Below, one piece after another: positions 20,561 to 47,164 of a stretch of DNA of 64,000 bases. Each line of letters opens with the position of its first letter. The stretch's first letter is position 1. The DNA is from Orientallactaga sibirica (taxonomy: Eukaryota > Chordata > Mammalia > Rodentia > Dipodidae), in NCBI GenBank assembly GCA_036365145.1, contig JAEOAD010000015.1:6069501-6133500 (forward strand), given 5' to 3'. Position numbers and translations under genes: made by a program. A model generated the notes under the pieces. It searched no databases. It was not told the DNA's origin and worked only from the letters and a program-made list of their open reading frames with translations.

Positions 20561-20749
20561 GGGCTGGAGAGATGGCTTAGTGATTAAGGCACCTGCCTCC
20601 TAAGCCTAAGAATGCCGTTCGATTCTCCAGGTCCCACGTTTAGCCAGATGCAAAGTGACGCAAGGGCACAATGCCGCACTTGCCCACAAGGGGCCGCACA
20701 TGTCTGGAGTTCATTCACAGCAGCTGAGAGGCCTCTAATGCGCCCATTC

Positions 20750-20792
<43 letters not shown>

Positions 20793-20810
20793 CTCTCTCT
20801 CAAAAAAAAG
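20561..20810 (+). mobile_element. B2/Dip-like SINE, long subfamily
   Basis: GGGCACAATGCCGCACTTGC and GGCCGCACATGTCTGGAGTT present; 60-bp CT run. Confidence 0.94.
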
Positions 20811-20817
20811 TCCCTTC

Positions 20818-20985
20818 CAGGCTGAAGAGATATGGGTCAGCTTGCTTGTAAAGCTCAATGACCTTGGATTGATTTCCCAGTACCCACATAAAACCAGGCA
20901 TGCATCTGGAGTTTGCAGCATTTAGAGGCCTCTGTGTGCCCATTCTCACTCTCACTTTCTCCTCTTGCAAATAATTAAATAAATT
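20818..20985 (+). mobile_element. B2/Dip-like SINE
   Basis: GGCTGAAGAGATATGGGTCA head. Confidence 0.85.
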
Positions 20986-20987
20986 TT

Positions 20988-21196
20988 TAGATATTTTTAT
21001 TTATTTATTTGCAAGCAGAGAAAGAGAGAAGAGATAGACAGAATGGGCATGCTAGGGCCACCTGCCACTGCAAATGGACTCCAAATGCATGCAACACTTT
21101 GTGCATCTGGCTTTACATGGGTTCTGGGGAATTGAATTCAGGTCATTAGGCTTTGCAAGCAAGCACTTTAACTGCTGAGCCATCTCTCCAGCCCTA
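20988..21196 (-). mobile_element. B2/Dip-like SINE
   Basis: Abuts the previous SINE tail to tail, forming an inverted pair. Confidence 0.92.
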
Positions 21197-21317
21197 AATT
21201 AATTTTTTTTAAATCTCTGCCCATTTTGACTGAACTATGAATAAATTTTGCTGCTGTAGTGTTTTGAGATAGATCTTGGTATGTTTCCAGACTAACCTCA
21301 AGGTTTTAAAATGTTTT

Positions 21318-21424
21318 AAAATTGTTATTTGCACATGCTTTGTATGTGTAAATGCATGCACACCAGGGCCTCTTGTCACTGCAAACAGAATGACAGACAC
21401 TTGTGCCATACCACACATGGCTAA
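21318..21424 (-). mobile_element. Old B2/Dip-like fragment
   Basis: CACCAGGGCCTCTTGTCACTGC-type text. It lies just past the FAM228A stop, in its probable 3'UTR. Confidence 0.55.
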
Positions 21425-21555
21425 GAACAAACTTTTATGTCAGGTTTCAATATAAAGAGAAGTAAATGGTAGAAAAATGGCAGAAGGGCAAAGAGTAAGG
21501 AAACAAAGGCAAAGAAATCTCAGAAGCACAGCCTCTCTCTGGTCTTGCCTTGTTG

Positions 21556-35670
<14,115 letters not shown>

Positions 35671-36652
35671 CTACTAAAAAGTGAGGTGTATAATAAATTA
35701 TCAACCACAGCAGAGAAGTGGAGAGATCCAACATGTCTAGAACCCACAGAAGCAGGCAGAAGTGGCTCCAGCAGTGGCGGCACCAGTTCCATAGCTCAGC
35801 CTGAGCAGCAGGAAAAAAAACCAGGTGTGGGAATTCTCCACTCACACCTGCCTCCTCGCAAACACAAGAAACATGAAAGGAGGACTGCAGAGACCAGCAG
35901 AGCAGCTCCTGAGGAAGAGGATCCCAAGGACCAGTGGGAGAACTTCTGCCACCATCCACAGTTTCCCCTCCCCCACTACCAGTACAAATGCCAGCAAGCA
36001 CCAGAGACCTGGGGAAGGGAGCTCACCTACACAGCACCCAGAAAAGGCGATCAGAGCAGCAACCCACAGACCCAGCCAGCATACCTGAGCCCACAGCACA
36101 GCAAAGCAAAGAGGGACCCAAGCGGCCATGCAGCATAGCTGAGACCAAAGCCATCCCAAAAGGTAACTGGGATTACACCAGGTCACTACCCACCAAATAA
36201 GCCTGGTATAGAGGCTTGCAACAGAAGTGCTAGTTGCACCATCCATGTCAGGGTAAATTATATGTTAAATCTGAGGGATGGTCAGATCTGACATTCTTAA
36301 ATAAGCTATATTTTCAACTTGTCATTTGTTGCTTCCTGATTTATAGTGCCTTTGTTTCCTCTTCTGTACTTAGTTGGGGAAAGGTCTCACTCAGTCTCAA
36401 GCTGACCTTGGAATCCTCTACAGGCCAGAAAGCTTAGCCTCCCAGTTGACAGGATTAAGGGTGTAGGACAACACACATCCTTAGGGACTGTGACTTTGTT
36501 AGAGGATCTGTTTGTCATAATACCTACTTTTGCACAAATACCCTGTGCTGTTTTTCATTGAATGGGTACATTGTTTAGTTAAGTTTTTAGAATTTGTCTG
36601 TATTTTGTTCCATTCAGCCTACTTGAATACTCTCATAGCAGGCAAACCCAAC

Positions 36653-36730
36653 ACCTAGGGTCACTTTTCTGGTTACTCTGAGAGTCTTAAGAGCCACACC
36701 TACCCTGAAAATATAACAAATATAATATCA

Positions 36731-36787
<57 letters not shown>

Positions 36788-37165
36788 ATCAGGTTTATTG
36801 ATACATCTAATAGTACTGCAGATAATTAGAAAACCAAAGCATTAAATTAATGCAAGATGCAAAAATCTCTACAGTATAATACAAGAAACACAAAAAATAA
36901 AGACAATATAAATCCACAAACCTAGGGTCACTTTTGTGGTTACTCTGAGACTCTTAAAGGCCACATCAAGCACCTTAAGCTCCTCACCTGAAAATATAAC
37001 AAATATAACATCAGGTTCTATATATTATAACATCAGGTTGATTGATAAATCTAATAATACTGCAGGTAAATAAAAACCCAAGTATTAAATTAATCCAAGA
37101 TGCAAAAAAATTATAATACAAGAAACACAAAAAATCAAGACAATATAAATACACAAAAAAGTATT
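36653..37165 (+). repeat. Tandem repeat of about 267 bp in the L1 5' region
   Basis: Copy 1 begins CCTAGGGTCACTTTT at 36654 and copy 2 begins CCTAGGGTCACTTTTG at 36921. Both continue through GAAAATATAACAAATATAA and AATACAAGAAACACAAAAAA. Copy 1 carries an added (AT)n run. Confidence 0.85.
36735..36784. repeat. (AT)n microsatellite in L1
   Basis: About 25 AT units inside the first copy of the L1 5' repeat; absent from the second copy. Confidence 0.95.
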
Positions 37166-37870
37166 AATCCATCAGAAATGACCTTCAGTGAGACTAATTT
37201 AGAGAAAATGCCTAAGAAAGATTTCAAAAGAATGATTATAAATATGTTCAAAAAAATCAAAGAGGAAATCAAAGGAATGAAAGAACAGACAGGAAACCAA
37301 TTTAATGAAATAAGGAGGTCAATACAAGACATAAATAAGGAAATAGAAATAATAAAGAAAACCAGGCAGAAATACTAGCAATGAAGAACACAGTCAGTGA
37401 AATAAAAAACTGTATAAAATCTCACCAGTAGAATGGATTAAGGAGAGAACAAAATATCTAAACTAGAAGACCAGATGGCAGGTCTAATACAAAAAAAAAG
37501 ATCTAACAAAAAAAAAGTCAAACTAATTAGAAGGTATGAATGGGAATTTCAAGATATTCAGACTACTATGAAACGATCAAACATAAGAGTTCAGGGTATA
37601 GTAGAACGAGAAGAATTTCACTCCAAAGGCATTGTAGGCATTTTCAAAAATAATCATAGAAGAGAACTTCCCCCAAATTGGGAAAGAGATGCCAATGCAG
37701 ATACAGGAAGCCTGTAGAACACCAGAAAAAACCTGGAAATAAACTTTCCTTCCCATATTATTATTAAACTACCAAACATACAAACCAAAGAAAATACATT
37801 AAAAGCAGTTAGAAAAATCAAGTCACATACAAAGGCAAGCCCATCAGGATCAGACCAGATTACTCAACAC
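37100..37870 (+). pseudogene. L1 ORF1 relic
   Basis: An N-terminal coiled-coil-like segment (KRMIINMFKKIKEEIKGMKE) is followed after stops by the RRM-type segment containing MKRSNIRVQGI. At least three in-frame stops or shifts separate the parts. ORF1p is the RNA-binding trimer of L1 (family knowledge); this copy cannot encode it. Confidence 0.8.
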
Positions 37871-39548
37871 AAGCTTTAAAAGGCAGAAGGGCTTAGAATG
37901 ATGTATTCCAAGTTCTGAAAGATAACAAATGTCAACCAAGGTTACTTTATCTTGCAAAGCTATCTAGTCAAATAGATGGAGAAGTAAGGACATTCCACAA
38001 CAAAAGCAGGCTAAAGGAATATTTGAAGACAAAACCAGCTCTACAGAAAATACTTGAAAGGATCCTCCATGCTGAAGAGAAAGAAAAGCACACATATAGG
38101 GAACCTGGAATAAAGAAACAATACTCAAATACTAGTTAATACAAGAGAAAAACCAAAAATATATTAAAAAATAAGAAAAATGGCAAAAATAAATACACAC
38201 CTTTCAATAATAACTCTTAATATCAATGGCCTCAATGCCCCAACCAAAAGACATAGGTTTGCAGACTGGGTTAAAAAGAAGGACCCTTCAATTTGTTGCC
38301 TACAAGTAACTCACCTTTTTACAAAGGATGGACTCTATCTTAGGATGAAAGGTTGGAAAACAGTGTTTCAAGCAAACGGGCCTAGGAAAAAAGCAGGGGT
38401 CACTATACTAATATCTAACAGGGTAGATGTCAGACCAACATTAGTTAGGAAAGATAAGGAAGGTCACTTTATATTGATTAAATGAACACTCCAACAGGAG
38501 GACATTACAATCCTAAACATATATGCACCTAACATGTGGGTTCCCAATTTCATCTGACAAACACTATTAGAACTAAGGTCACAGATAACACCAAACACAC
38601 TCCACTCTCACCAATTGACAGGTCATGTCAGCGAAAAATAAATGGAGATGCTTCTGGATTAAATGAGGTCATAGAAAAAATGGACCTAACAGTATCTGCA
38701 GGGCATTTCATCCAAATGCTACAAATACACATTCTTTTCAGCAGCACATGGAACATTCTCTAAAATAGACCATATGTTAGGAAACAAAACAAATCTTAAC
38801 AAATATAGGAAAATTTAAATAATTCCTTGCACTCTATCTGATCACAACAGGATCAAACTACAAATTAATAGCAAAAAAAGCTATAGGATATACACAAAAT
38901 CATGGAAACGAAACAATACACTACTAAATGATGAAGAAATCAATGAAGAAATCAAGAAGGAAATCAAAAAAATCATAGAGTCAAATGATAATGAGAACAC
39001 AACATACCAAAACGTTGGATACACAATGAAGGCAGTCCTAAGAGGGAAATTTATAGCTTTAAGTGCCTATATTAAGAAATTAGAAAAGTCACAAGTAAAC
39101 AACATCATGCTTCACCTTAAGGCCTTGGAAAAGGAAAAACAAGGCAAATCAAAATCAGTAGATGGGAAGAAATAATAAAGATTAGGGCAGAAATTAATGA
39201 AACAGAAACCAAAAAAGAATCTAAAGAATCAATAAAACAAAGGGTTGGTTCTTTGAAAGGATAAACAAAATTGATAAACCCTTAGCAAATCTGACCAAAA
39301 GAAAGAGAGAAAAGACGCAAATTAATAAAATTAGAGATGAAAAGGCACCATCACATCAAATACCAAAGAAAGTCAAAAAATCACAGGGACATATTATAAG
39401 AACACATACTCCACTAAGTTTGAAAATCTGAAAGAAATGGATGATTTCCTTGATTTATATGACCTACCTAAATTAACTCAAGATGAGATTAGCCATTTAA
39501 ATAGACCTATAACAAGTATGGAGATCCAAGCAGTTATAAAAAAAATCT

Positions 39549-39712
39549 CCTGCCAGGAATGGTGGCACACGCCTTTCATTTCAGCACTCGGGAGACAGAG
39601 GTAGGAGGACTGCCATGAGTTCAAGGTCATCCTGAGACTACATAGTTAATTCCAGGTCAGCCTGGGCCAGAATGAGATCCTACCTCCAAAAAACAAATAA
39701 ATGAACAAAAAT
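39549..39712 (+). mobile_element. B1 SINE inserted in L1 ORF2
   Basis: GCCAGGAATGGTGGCACACG to a short A-rich tail. L1 text resumes with a repeat of AAAAATCTCC on both sides, i.e. a target-site duplication. Confidence 0.93.
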
Positions 39713-40342
39713 CTCCCAATTAAAAAGTCCAGGCCCAGATGGATTCACTGGTGAATTTTACAAGACTATCATGGAAGAACTAACCCCAATGCTTCTTAAA
39801 CTTTTCCATAAAATAGAAAAGGAAGGAATCCTACCAAACACAGAACAAAAAAAAGAAAATTATAGACCAATCTCTCTCATGAACTAGATGGAAAAGTTCT
39901 CAACAAAATACTGGCAAACAGAATACAAGAACATATCAGAAAGATTATTCACCCCGACCAAGTAGGCTTTATCCCAGAGATGCAGGGATGGTTCAACATA
40001 TGCAAATCCATAAATATAATATACCATATAAATGGTCTGAAGGACAAAAATCACATGGTCATCTCAATAGATGCAGAAAAGGCATTTGACAAAATCCAAC
40101 ACCCTTTCATGGTAAAAGTATTAGAGAAACTGGGAATAGAAGGAACATAACTCAACATAATAAAGGCTATTTATGACAAACCTACAGCCAACATAATACT
40201 AACTGGGGGAAAACTTGAAGCTTTTCCACTAAATGCAGGAACAAGACAAGGGTGGTCCACTTTCTCCATTTCTATTTAATATAGTACTGGAAGCCTTAGC
40301 CATAGCAATAAGGCAAGAGACACTCATAAAAGGGATACAAAG

Positions 40343-40490
40343 GCCAGGCATGGTGGCGCACGCCTTTAATCCCAGCTCTTGGGAGGCAGAGGTAGGAGGA
40401 TTGCTGTGAGTTCAAGGCCACCCTGAGACTACATGGTTAATTCCAGGTCAGCCTGGGCCAGAGTGAGACCCTACCTCAAAAAAAATTTTT
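40343..40490 (+). mobile_element. B1 SINE inserted in L1 ORF2
   Basis: Complete B1. The L1 string AAAGGGATACAAA occurs on both sides (40330 and 40494), a clear target-site duplication. Confidence 0.95.
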
Positions 40491-43400
40491 TTTAAAGGGA
40501 TACAAATCAGAAGGGAAGAGATCAAATTATCATTATTTTCAGATGATATGATTCTATACATAACAGACCCTAAAGACTCTACCAGCAAACTGTTAGAGCT
40601 GATAAACTTTTAGCAATGTAGCAGGATACAAAATAAGACACAGAAATCAGTAGCTTTTCTATACACTAACAACAAACATGCTGAGGATGAAATCAGGGAA
40701 TCTCTCCCATTCACAATTGCCTCAAAAAAAAAAAAATACCTTGGAATAAACTTAACCAAGGAAGTGAAGGATCTCAACAATGAGAACATTAAAAAACTCA
40801 AGTGGGAAATTGCAAAAGACACAAGGAAATGGAAAGACATCCCATGCTCCTGGATTGGAAGAATCAATATTATGAAAATGTCAATCTTACCAAAAGCAAT
40901 CTACACATTTAACATAATCCCCATTAAAATCCCTATAGTATTCTTCACAGAAATAGAAAAAACAATCCTAAAATTTATCTGGAAACACAAAAAAAACTTC
41001 AAGTAGCCAAAACAATTTTGTGCAACAAAAATCAGGCTGGTGGTATTACCATACCCAATTTTAAGTTATATTACAAAGCCATGGTAACAAAAACAGCATG
41101 GTAATGGCACAAGGACAGACAGGTATATCAATGGAACGGAATAGAAGACCCAAATATTAACCCAGGAAGCTACAGCCACCTGATTTTTGACAAAAATGCC
41201 AAAAATATTCATTGGAGAAAAGATAGCCTCTTCAACAAGTGGTGCTGGGAAAACTGGATGTCTGTATGTAAAAGGATAAAAATATATCCTTGTCTCTCTC
41301 CATGCACAAGAGTCAAGTCCAAATGGATCAGGGACCTTAATATCAGACCTGAAACTCTGAAACTGCTAGAGGAAAAGGTAGGGAAAACCCTTCAACATAT
41401 TGGAATAGGCAAAGACTTTCTGAATATAACCCCAATTGCCCAGGGAATAAAACCACAAATCAACCACTGGGACCTTATGAAATTACAAAGCTTTTGTACA
41501 GCAAAGGACACTGTGAATAGAGCAAAAAGACAACCTACAGAATGGGAGAAAATCTTTGCCAGCTATACATCTGACAGAGGATTAATATCCAGAATATACA
41601 AAGAACTCAAAAAACAGAATAATAAGAAATCAAACAACCCAGTTAAAAAAATGGGCTATGGAACTAAATAGAGAGTTCTCAAAAGAAGAAATACAGATGG
41701 CATATAAACATCTAAAAAAGTGTTCCACATCCTTAGCCATCAGGGAAATGCAAATTAAAACCACTTTGAGATTCCATTTCACTCCTGTCAGAATGGCTAC
41801 CATCAAGAATACAAATCAATAAGTGTTGGCGTGGATGTAGAAAAAGAGGAAAACTTCTACACTGTTGGTGGGAATGTAATCTGGTCCAGCCATTGTGGAA
41901 ATCAGTGTGGAAGTTCTTGAGAGAGCTAAAAATACATTTATCATATGATCCAGCTATAGCACTCCTAGGCATATATCCAAAGGACTCTTCTCACTACCTT
42001 AGAGATACTTGCACAACCATGTTTATTGCTGTGCTATTCACAATAGCTAGGAAATGGAACCAGCCTAGATGTCCCTCCACAGATGAATGGATAATAAAAA
42101 TGTGGTACATTTACACAATAGAGTTCTATTCAGTGGTAAAGAAAAATGAAATTTGCAGGGAAATGGATGGATCTGGAAAGGATTATACTAAGTGAGGTAA
42201 CCCAGGCTCAGAAAGCCAAATGTCACATGTTCTCTCTCATATGTGGATCCTAGCTGCAAATGTATAGACTTGTGTGTGAACTGGAACCAAAAATCGGTAC
42301 CAGAAACCAGTAAGCCGGTAAAAGGCTATAAGGGATGGAGTAGAGGGAAGGACTTAAGTGGATGGTATTTCACATATGTAAGTAGAAGAACAGATTACAG
42401 GGAGAGGAATGGCCTAAGCAAAGCCATGAGAAGAGAATGCATAAAAAAGGGCAGGGGGAGGGTCAATCAAAATTCAAGTAGTGTGAATAAGACTTATGTA
42501 AACCTACTTTTTTGAATAATGACACATCTAGAAGCTGTAGACTGTTACTAGAAAATTTTCAGTGCCTGGGATGGGATACCTTCCAGTGAGTTGTTGGCCA
42601 AGGAGGTCCGGTAGCCTCCAAAACATTAAAGGCTATTGCCAAAGCCCTTGGTTTCCCTTGAGAAACAGATGGTAAGACCCTATTGCTGAAGACATCTCTT
42701 GCCTGAGAGGCAAGGTCACTGAGAAAGCAAGCTTGTGCTGAGCAGAAAACCTTCTCCCTGTAGACCAGCCAACTGAAAGCTGGAAAAAGCTGCACTGCAT
42801 GCAGCCATATGGGAGACGGAATTCATCAGCAGTGTAAACAGTGGACACTGGAAAATTCAAGTTTGGCCATATAGGCCCAATGACTGAAGGGGTGCAATAG
42901 TGGCATGTCTACTTTTGGGGTAACCAACTGCTCCATAATTGGACTGAAGGCCCTCTCTATGGGAGGGAATACATACCTGGTACTGAAAAACCTAAGCAAA
43001 AGTCTATGACAGGGGAGGGCATGAGCCTTAGGGGTATAAAGCCTGCTCTTGTCTAAATGTATATATTATTACACCAAGCTGCCCTGGAAGCACTACACTT
43101 AATGTTCATATTCACATATTAATGCTACTCTCACTTCTGGTTAGAGAAGCTTCTCCTTTCAGATGGCGATGACCACTGGGATGACCCAAAAGGCAACATA
43201 GTGCTGAGAAGGGATGGAGGAGTGCCCAGCACTGAAACATCTCTGTCACACCCTTCAAGGCTCAGGGCCCATTGCAGAAGAGGGGGCGGATAGAATGTAA
43301 GAGCCAAAAGAAGGCTATGACTCCTTACAATGCAACTGTCCAGACAGAAATTGGCCTTGATATCCATGACCTTGCAGTGCCTAGCAATACCTTCACAAGA

Positions 43401-43597
43401 CCCTCATAATTGAAGAAAAAGATGATGACATCAAATTAAAAGAGAGACTAATGGAGAGAGGGAGGGGATATGATGGAGATTGGAGTCCTAAAGGGGAATG
43501 GAGGTAGGGGAAAGAAATATTATGCAGGTTTTTTTGTATGTAAGTGTAGAAGTTGTCAATTAAAAAAAAGAAATAAAAATAAATAAATAAAATAAAA

Positions 43598-46425
43598 TAA
43601 AGTACCTTGGAATAAACCTAACCAAGGAAGTGAAGGATATATATAATGAGAACTTTAAATCACTCAAGCAAGAAATTTCAGAAAACACTGGGAAATGGAA
43701 AGATATCCCTTGTTCTTGGATTGGAAGAATTGTGAAAATGGCAATCTTACCAAAATAATCTACCACAGTTAATACAATCCCCATCAAAATTCCAATGGCA
43801 TTCTTCATAAAAATAGAAAAAACAATCCAAAAATTCATTTGGAAACACAAAAAGCCTCGGGTATCTAAAACAATTTTGAGCAACAAAAATAAGACTGGTG
43901 ATACACCATACCTGATTTTAACCTATATTACTGAGCCATAGTAACAAAAACAGCATGGTACTGGCACAAAAATACACATGTAGATCAACAGAACAGAATA
44001 GAGGACCCAGATGTAAGTCTGGGTAGCTACAGCCACCTGATCTTCAACAAAAATGACAAAAATACTCATCGGAAAAAAGACAGTCTCTTCAGCAAATGGT
44101 GCTGGCAAAACTGGGTATGTATATGTAGAAGGATAAAAATAGATACTTATCTCTCTCCATGCACAAGAATTAAGTCCAAATGGATCAAAGACCTTAGTAT
44201 CAGATCTGAAACTCTGAAACTGCTAGAGGAAAAAAGTAAGGAAAACCCTTCAACATACTGGTCTTGGCAAAGACTTTCTGAATATAACCTAACTGCTCAG
44301 GAAATAAAACCACAGATCAACTTCATGAAATTACAAAACTTATGTACAGCAAAGGACACTATGAATAGAGCAAAGAGGCAACCTACAGAATGGGAGAAAA
44401 TCTTTGCCAGCTATACATCTGACTGAGGATTAATATCTAGGATATACAAAGAACTCAAAACATTAAATAATAAGAAATCAAACAACCCAATTTTTAAAAA
44501 ATGGGCCATAGAACTAAACAGAGAGTTCTCAAAAGAAGAAATACAGATGGCATATAAACATCTAAAAAAAAATTCTACATCCCTAGTCATCAGGGAAATG
44601 CAGATTAAAACTATGCTGAGATTCCATATCACTCCTATCAGAATGGCTACCATCATGAAAACAAATGACCATAAATGCTGGTAAAGATGCGGAAAAAGAG
44701 GAACCCTTCTACATTGTTGGGAATGCAATCTGGTACAGCCATTGTGGAAATCAGTGTGGGGGTCCCTGAGATAGCTAAAAATAGATTTACCATATGACCA
44801 AGTTATACCACTCCTAGACAAATATCCTAAGGACTTGTCTGTCTCACTACATTAGAGATACTTGCTCAACCATGTTTATTGCCGCTCTATTCACAATAGC
44901 TAGGAAATGGAACCAGCCTAGATGCCCCTCAACTGATGAGTGGATAGTGAAGATGTGGCACATTTACACAATGAAGTTCTACTCAGCGTTAAAAAAAATT
45001 GAAGTTATGAAATTTGCAGGAAAATGGGTGGGTCTGGAAAGGATTATACTTAGTGAGGTAACCCAGGCCCAGAAAGCCAAATGTCACATGTTCTCTCTCA
45101 CATATGGATCCTAGCTACAAATTATTGGACTTCTATGTGAGTAGGAATAAAACTCAGTAGCAGAAGCCAGTAAGCTAGAAAGGGGATATAAAGGAAATAG
45201 AAAGGGAGGGAGGGGGAGACTTAATAGGATGGTATTGTATATATGTAAGTAGAAGAACAGATTGATGGGGGTGAAAAGGCCTAAGTGAGGTCAGGGGAAG
45301 GGACTGAATAAAGGAAAGGTGGAGGGAGGGCTAATCAAAATCTAAATGGATAGAAATAAGTCATATGGAAACCTACTTTTCTGGACAATGGAACACTCAG
45401 AAGCCATAGATTGTTACTATAAATTTTTTGGTGCCAGGGATAGGATACCTTCCAGTGAGTTGTTGGCCAGGGAGGTCACAGATACCCCCAAAACATTATA
45501 GGCCATTACCAAGGCCCTTGGTTTCCCACCAGGAATAGATGATAAGACCCTATTGCTAAAGACTCCACATGCTTGGGCTGAAGGTCACTGAGAAACCCTG
45601 CTGGAGCTGAGCTGAAAGCCTCCTCCATGTGGACCAGCTGACAGAAAGCTGGAAAAAGCTACACTGCATGCAGTTCAATGGGAGAGAGAGAAAACACCAG
45701 TGAAAATATGCAACAGTGGACATTGCAAGCTTTAAATTTGGCCAGCCAGGCCAAATGAGCCAACAGGTGCAATAGTGGCATGTCTGTTATGGGGGAAACC
45801 AACTGCTCTCTAATTGGACTGGCAGCCTGCTCCATGGGAGGGAATACATCCCTGATACTGAAAACCTATGACAGGGGTAGTCATGAGCCCTAGGGATGTA
45901 ACGTCTGCTGGTGTCTTGCTAAATATATATACTATGCTCACCAAACTGCCCAGTAAGTACTTCTCTTAATGTCCACACCCATATATTAATGCTACTCTCA
46001 CTTTGGGTTAGAGAATCTTCTCTTTTCAGATGGTGGCGACCTTGGGATGACTCAGAAGGCACCATGGTGCTGAGAAGAGACAGAGGAGTGCTCAGCACTG
46101 AAACATCTCAAACACACCTTCCAAGGCTCAGGGTCCATTGCAGAAGAGGTGGCGTAAAGAATGTAAGAACCAAATGAAGGGTAGGACTCCTTACAACGCG
46201 CCCCTCCAGACACAAAATGCCTGGATATCCATGACTTCACAGTGCCTGACACTACCTGCATAAGACCATCAAAATAGTAGGAAAAGATCATGACATAAAA
46301 ATAAAAGAGACTGATTGAGAGGGGGAGGGTATATGATGGAGAGTGGAGTTTCAAAGGGGAAAGTGGGAGAAGGGAGGGAATTACCATGGGATATTGTCTA
46401 CAATTATGGAAGTTGTCAATAAAAG
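43598..46425 (+). mobile_element. Second L1, 5'-truncated, directly after the first
   Basis: It begins within ORF2 at the point matching about 40733 of the first L1 (TACCTTGGAATAAACCTAAC) and runs through the ORF2 C-terminus, the 3'UTR and GTTGTCAATAAAAGG. It is more diverged than the first copy, with several small deletions and stops. Confidence 0.9.
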
Positions 46426-46610
46426 GGGGCTCAGCAGTTAAGGCACTTGCTTGCATAGCCTAACAACTGGAGTTCAATTCCCTCGTGTCCATGTAAAGCC
46501 AGATGCAGTGGCTAGAGGCTCTGATGCACCCATTCTCTCTCCTTCCCTTCTCCTTCTCTCTGTGCTTACAAATTAATAAGTATAAATATTAAAAATAAAT
46601 TTAAAAAAAC
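46426..46610 (+). mobile_element. B2/Dip-like SINE, 5' head trimmed
   Basis: Starts GGGGGCTCAGCAGTTAAGG immediately after the L1 3' end. Confidence 0.88.
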
Positions 46611-46621
46611 TTTTTTTAAAG

Positions 46622-46881
46622 GCCTGGAGAGATGGCTCAGTGGTTCAGGTGCTTGCTGGCAAAGCTAAAGGACCCAGGTTCAATTCCCCAGTATCCATGT
46701 AAAAGCCAGAGGCACAAGGTGCATCCAGATTCACATGCGTCTGGAGTTTGCTTGCAACCACTGCAAAGGAACTGAATGCATGCGCCTCTTTGTGCATCTT
46801 TTATGTGGATACTGGGGAATACGAACTCGTCTCATTAGGCTATGCCGGCAAGCGTCTTAACCACTGAGCCATCTCTCCAGT
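46622..46881. mobile_element. Inverted pair of B2/Dip-like SINEs (hairpin)
   Basis: Forward element 46622-46757 (CCTGGAGAGATGGCTCAG to CTGGAGTTTGCTTGCA) runs straight into a reverse element 46758-46881 ending GAGCCATCTCTCCAGTC, with no spacer and both tails missing. Confidence 0.85.
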
Positions 46882-46903
46882 CACTTAGGTTTTGGTTGTT
46901 GTT

Positions 46904-46990
46904 GTTTTTGGTTTGGTTTGGTTTGGTTTGGTTTGGTTTGGTTTTTCGAGGTAGGGTTTCACTCTAGTCCAGGCTGACCTGGAATTCACT
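46904..46990 (-). mobile_element. B1 fragment with (GTTTG)n
   Basis: GGTTT repeats then TTTCGAGGTAGGGTTTCACT; breaks off at GGAATTCACTTA. Confidence 0.85.
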
Positions 46991-47020
46991 TATTTTTTTG
47001 TTGTTGCTGTTTGGTTCTGC

Positions 47021-47159
47021 CTTCCTTCCTTCCTTCCTTCCTTCCTTCCTTCCTTCCTTCCTTCCTTCCTTCCTTCCTTCCTTCCTTCCTCCCTCCTCCT
47101 CCCTCCCTCCCTCCCTCCCTCCCTCCCTCCCTCCCTTCCTTCCTTCCTTCCTTCCTTCA
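47021..47159. repeat. (CCTT)n/(CCCT)n polypyrimidine tract
   Basis: About 139 bp of uninterrupted pyrimidines on the + strand: CCTT units, a CCTCCTCC core, CCCT units, CCTT units. Directly left of the CpG block. Confidence 0.98.
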
Positions 47160-47164
47160 AGTCA

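Larger units (their letters stand above)
38180..42200 (+). pseudogene. L1 ORF2 relic (endonuclease, reverse transcriptase, C-terminal region)
   Basis: The endonuclease domain starts MAKINTHLSIITLNINGLNA at 38180. Asn14 is kept, but residue 43, the catalytic Glu of the QETH motif, is Val (codon 38306-38308). The reverse transcriptase FxDD motif (FSDDMILY) is visible at 40536-40560. Stops and shifts occur throughout and B1 copies sit at 39549-39712 and 40343-40490. Dead copy. Confidence 0.88.

Noticed and set aside
35686..36138. 150-codon plus-strand frame as a host gene
   Set aside because: It lies within the L1 5'UTR; kept only as an L1 observation.
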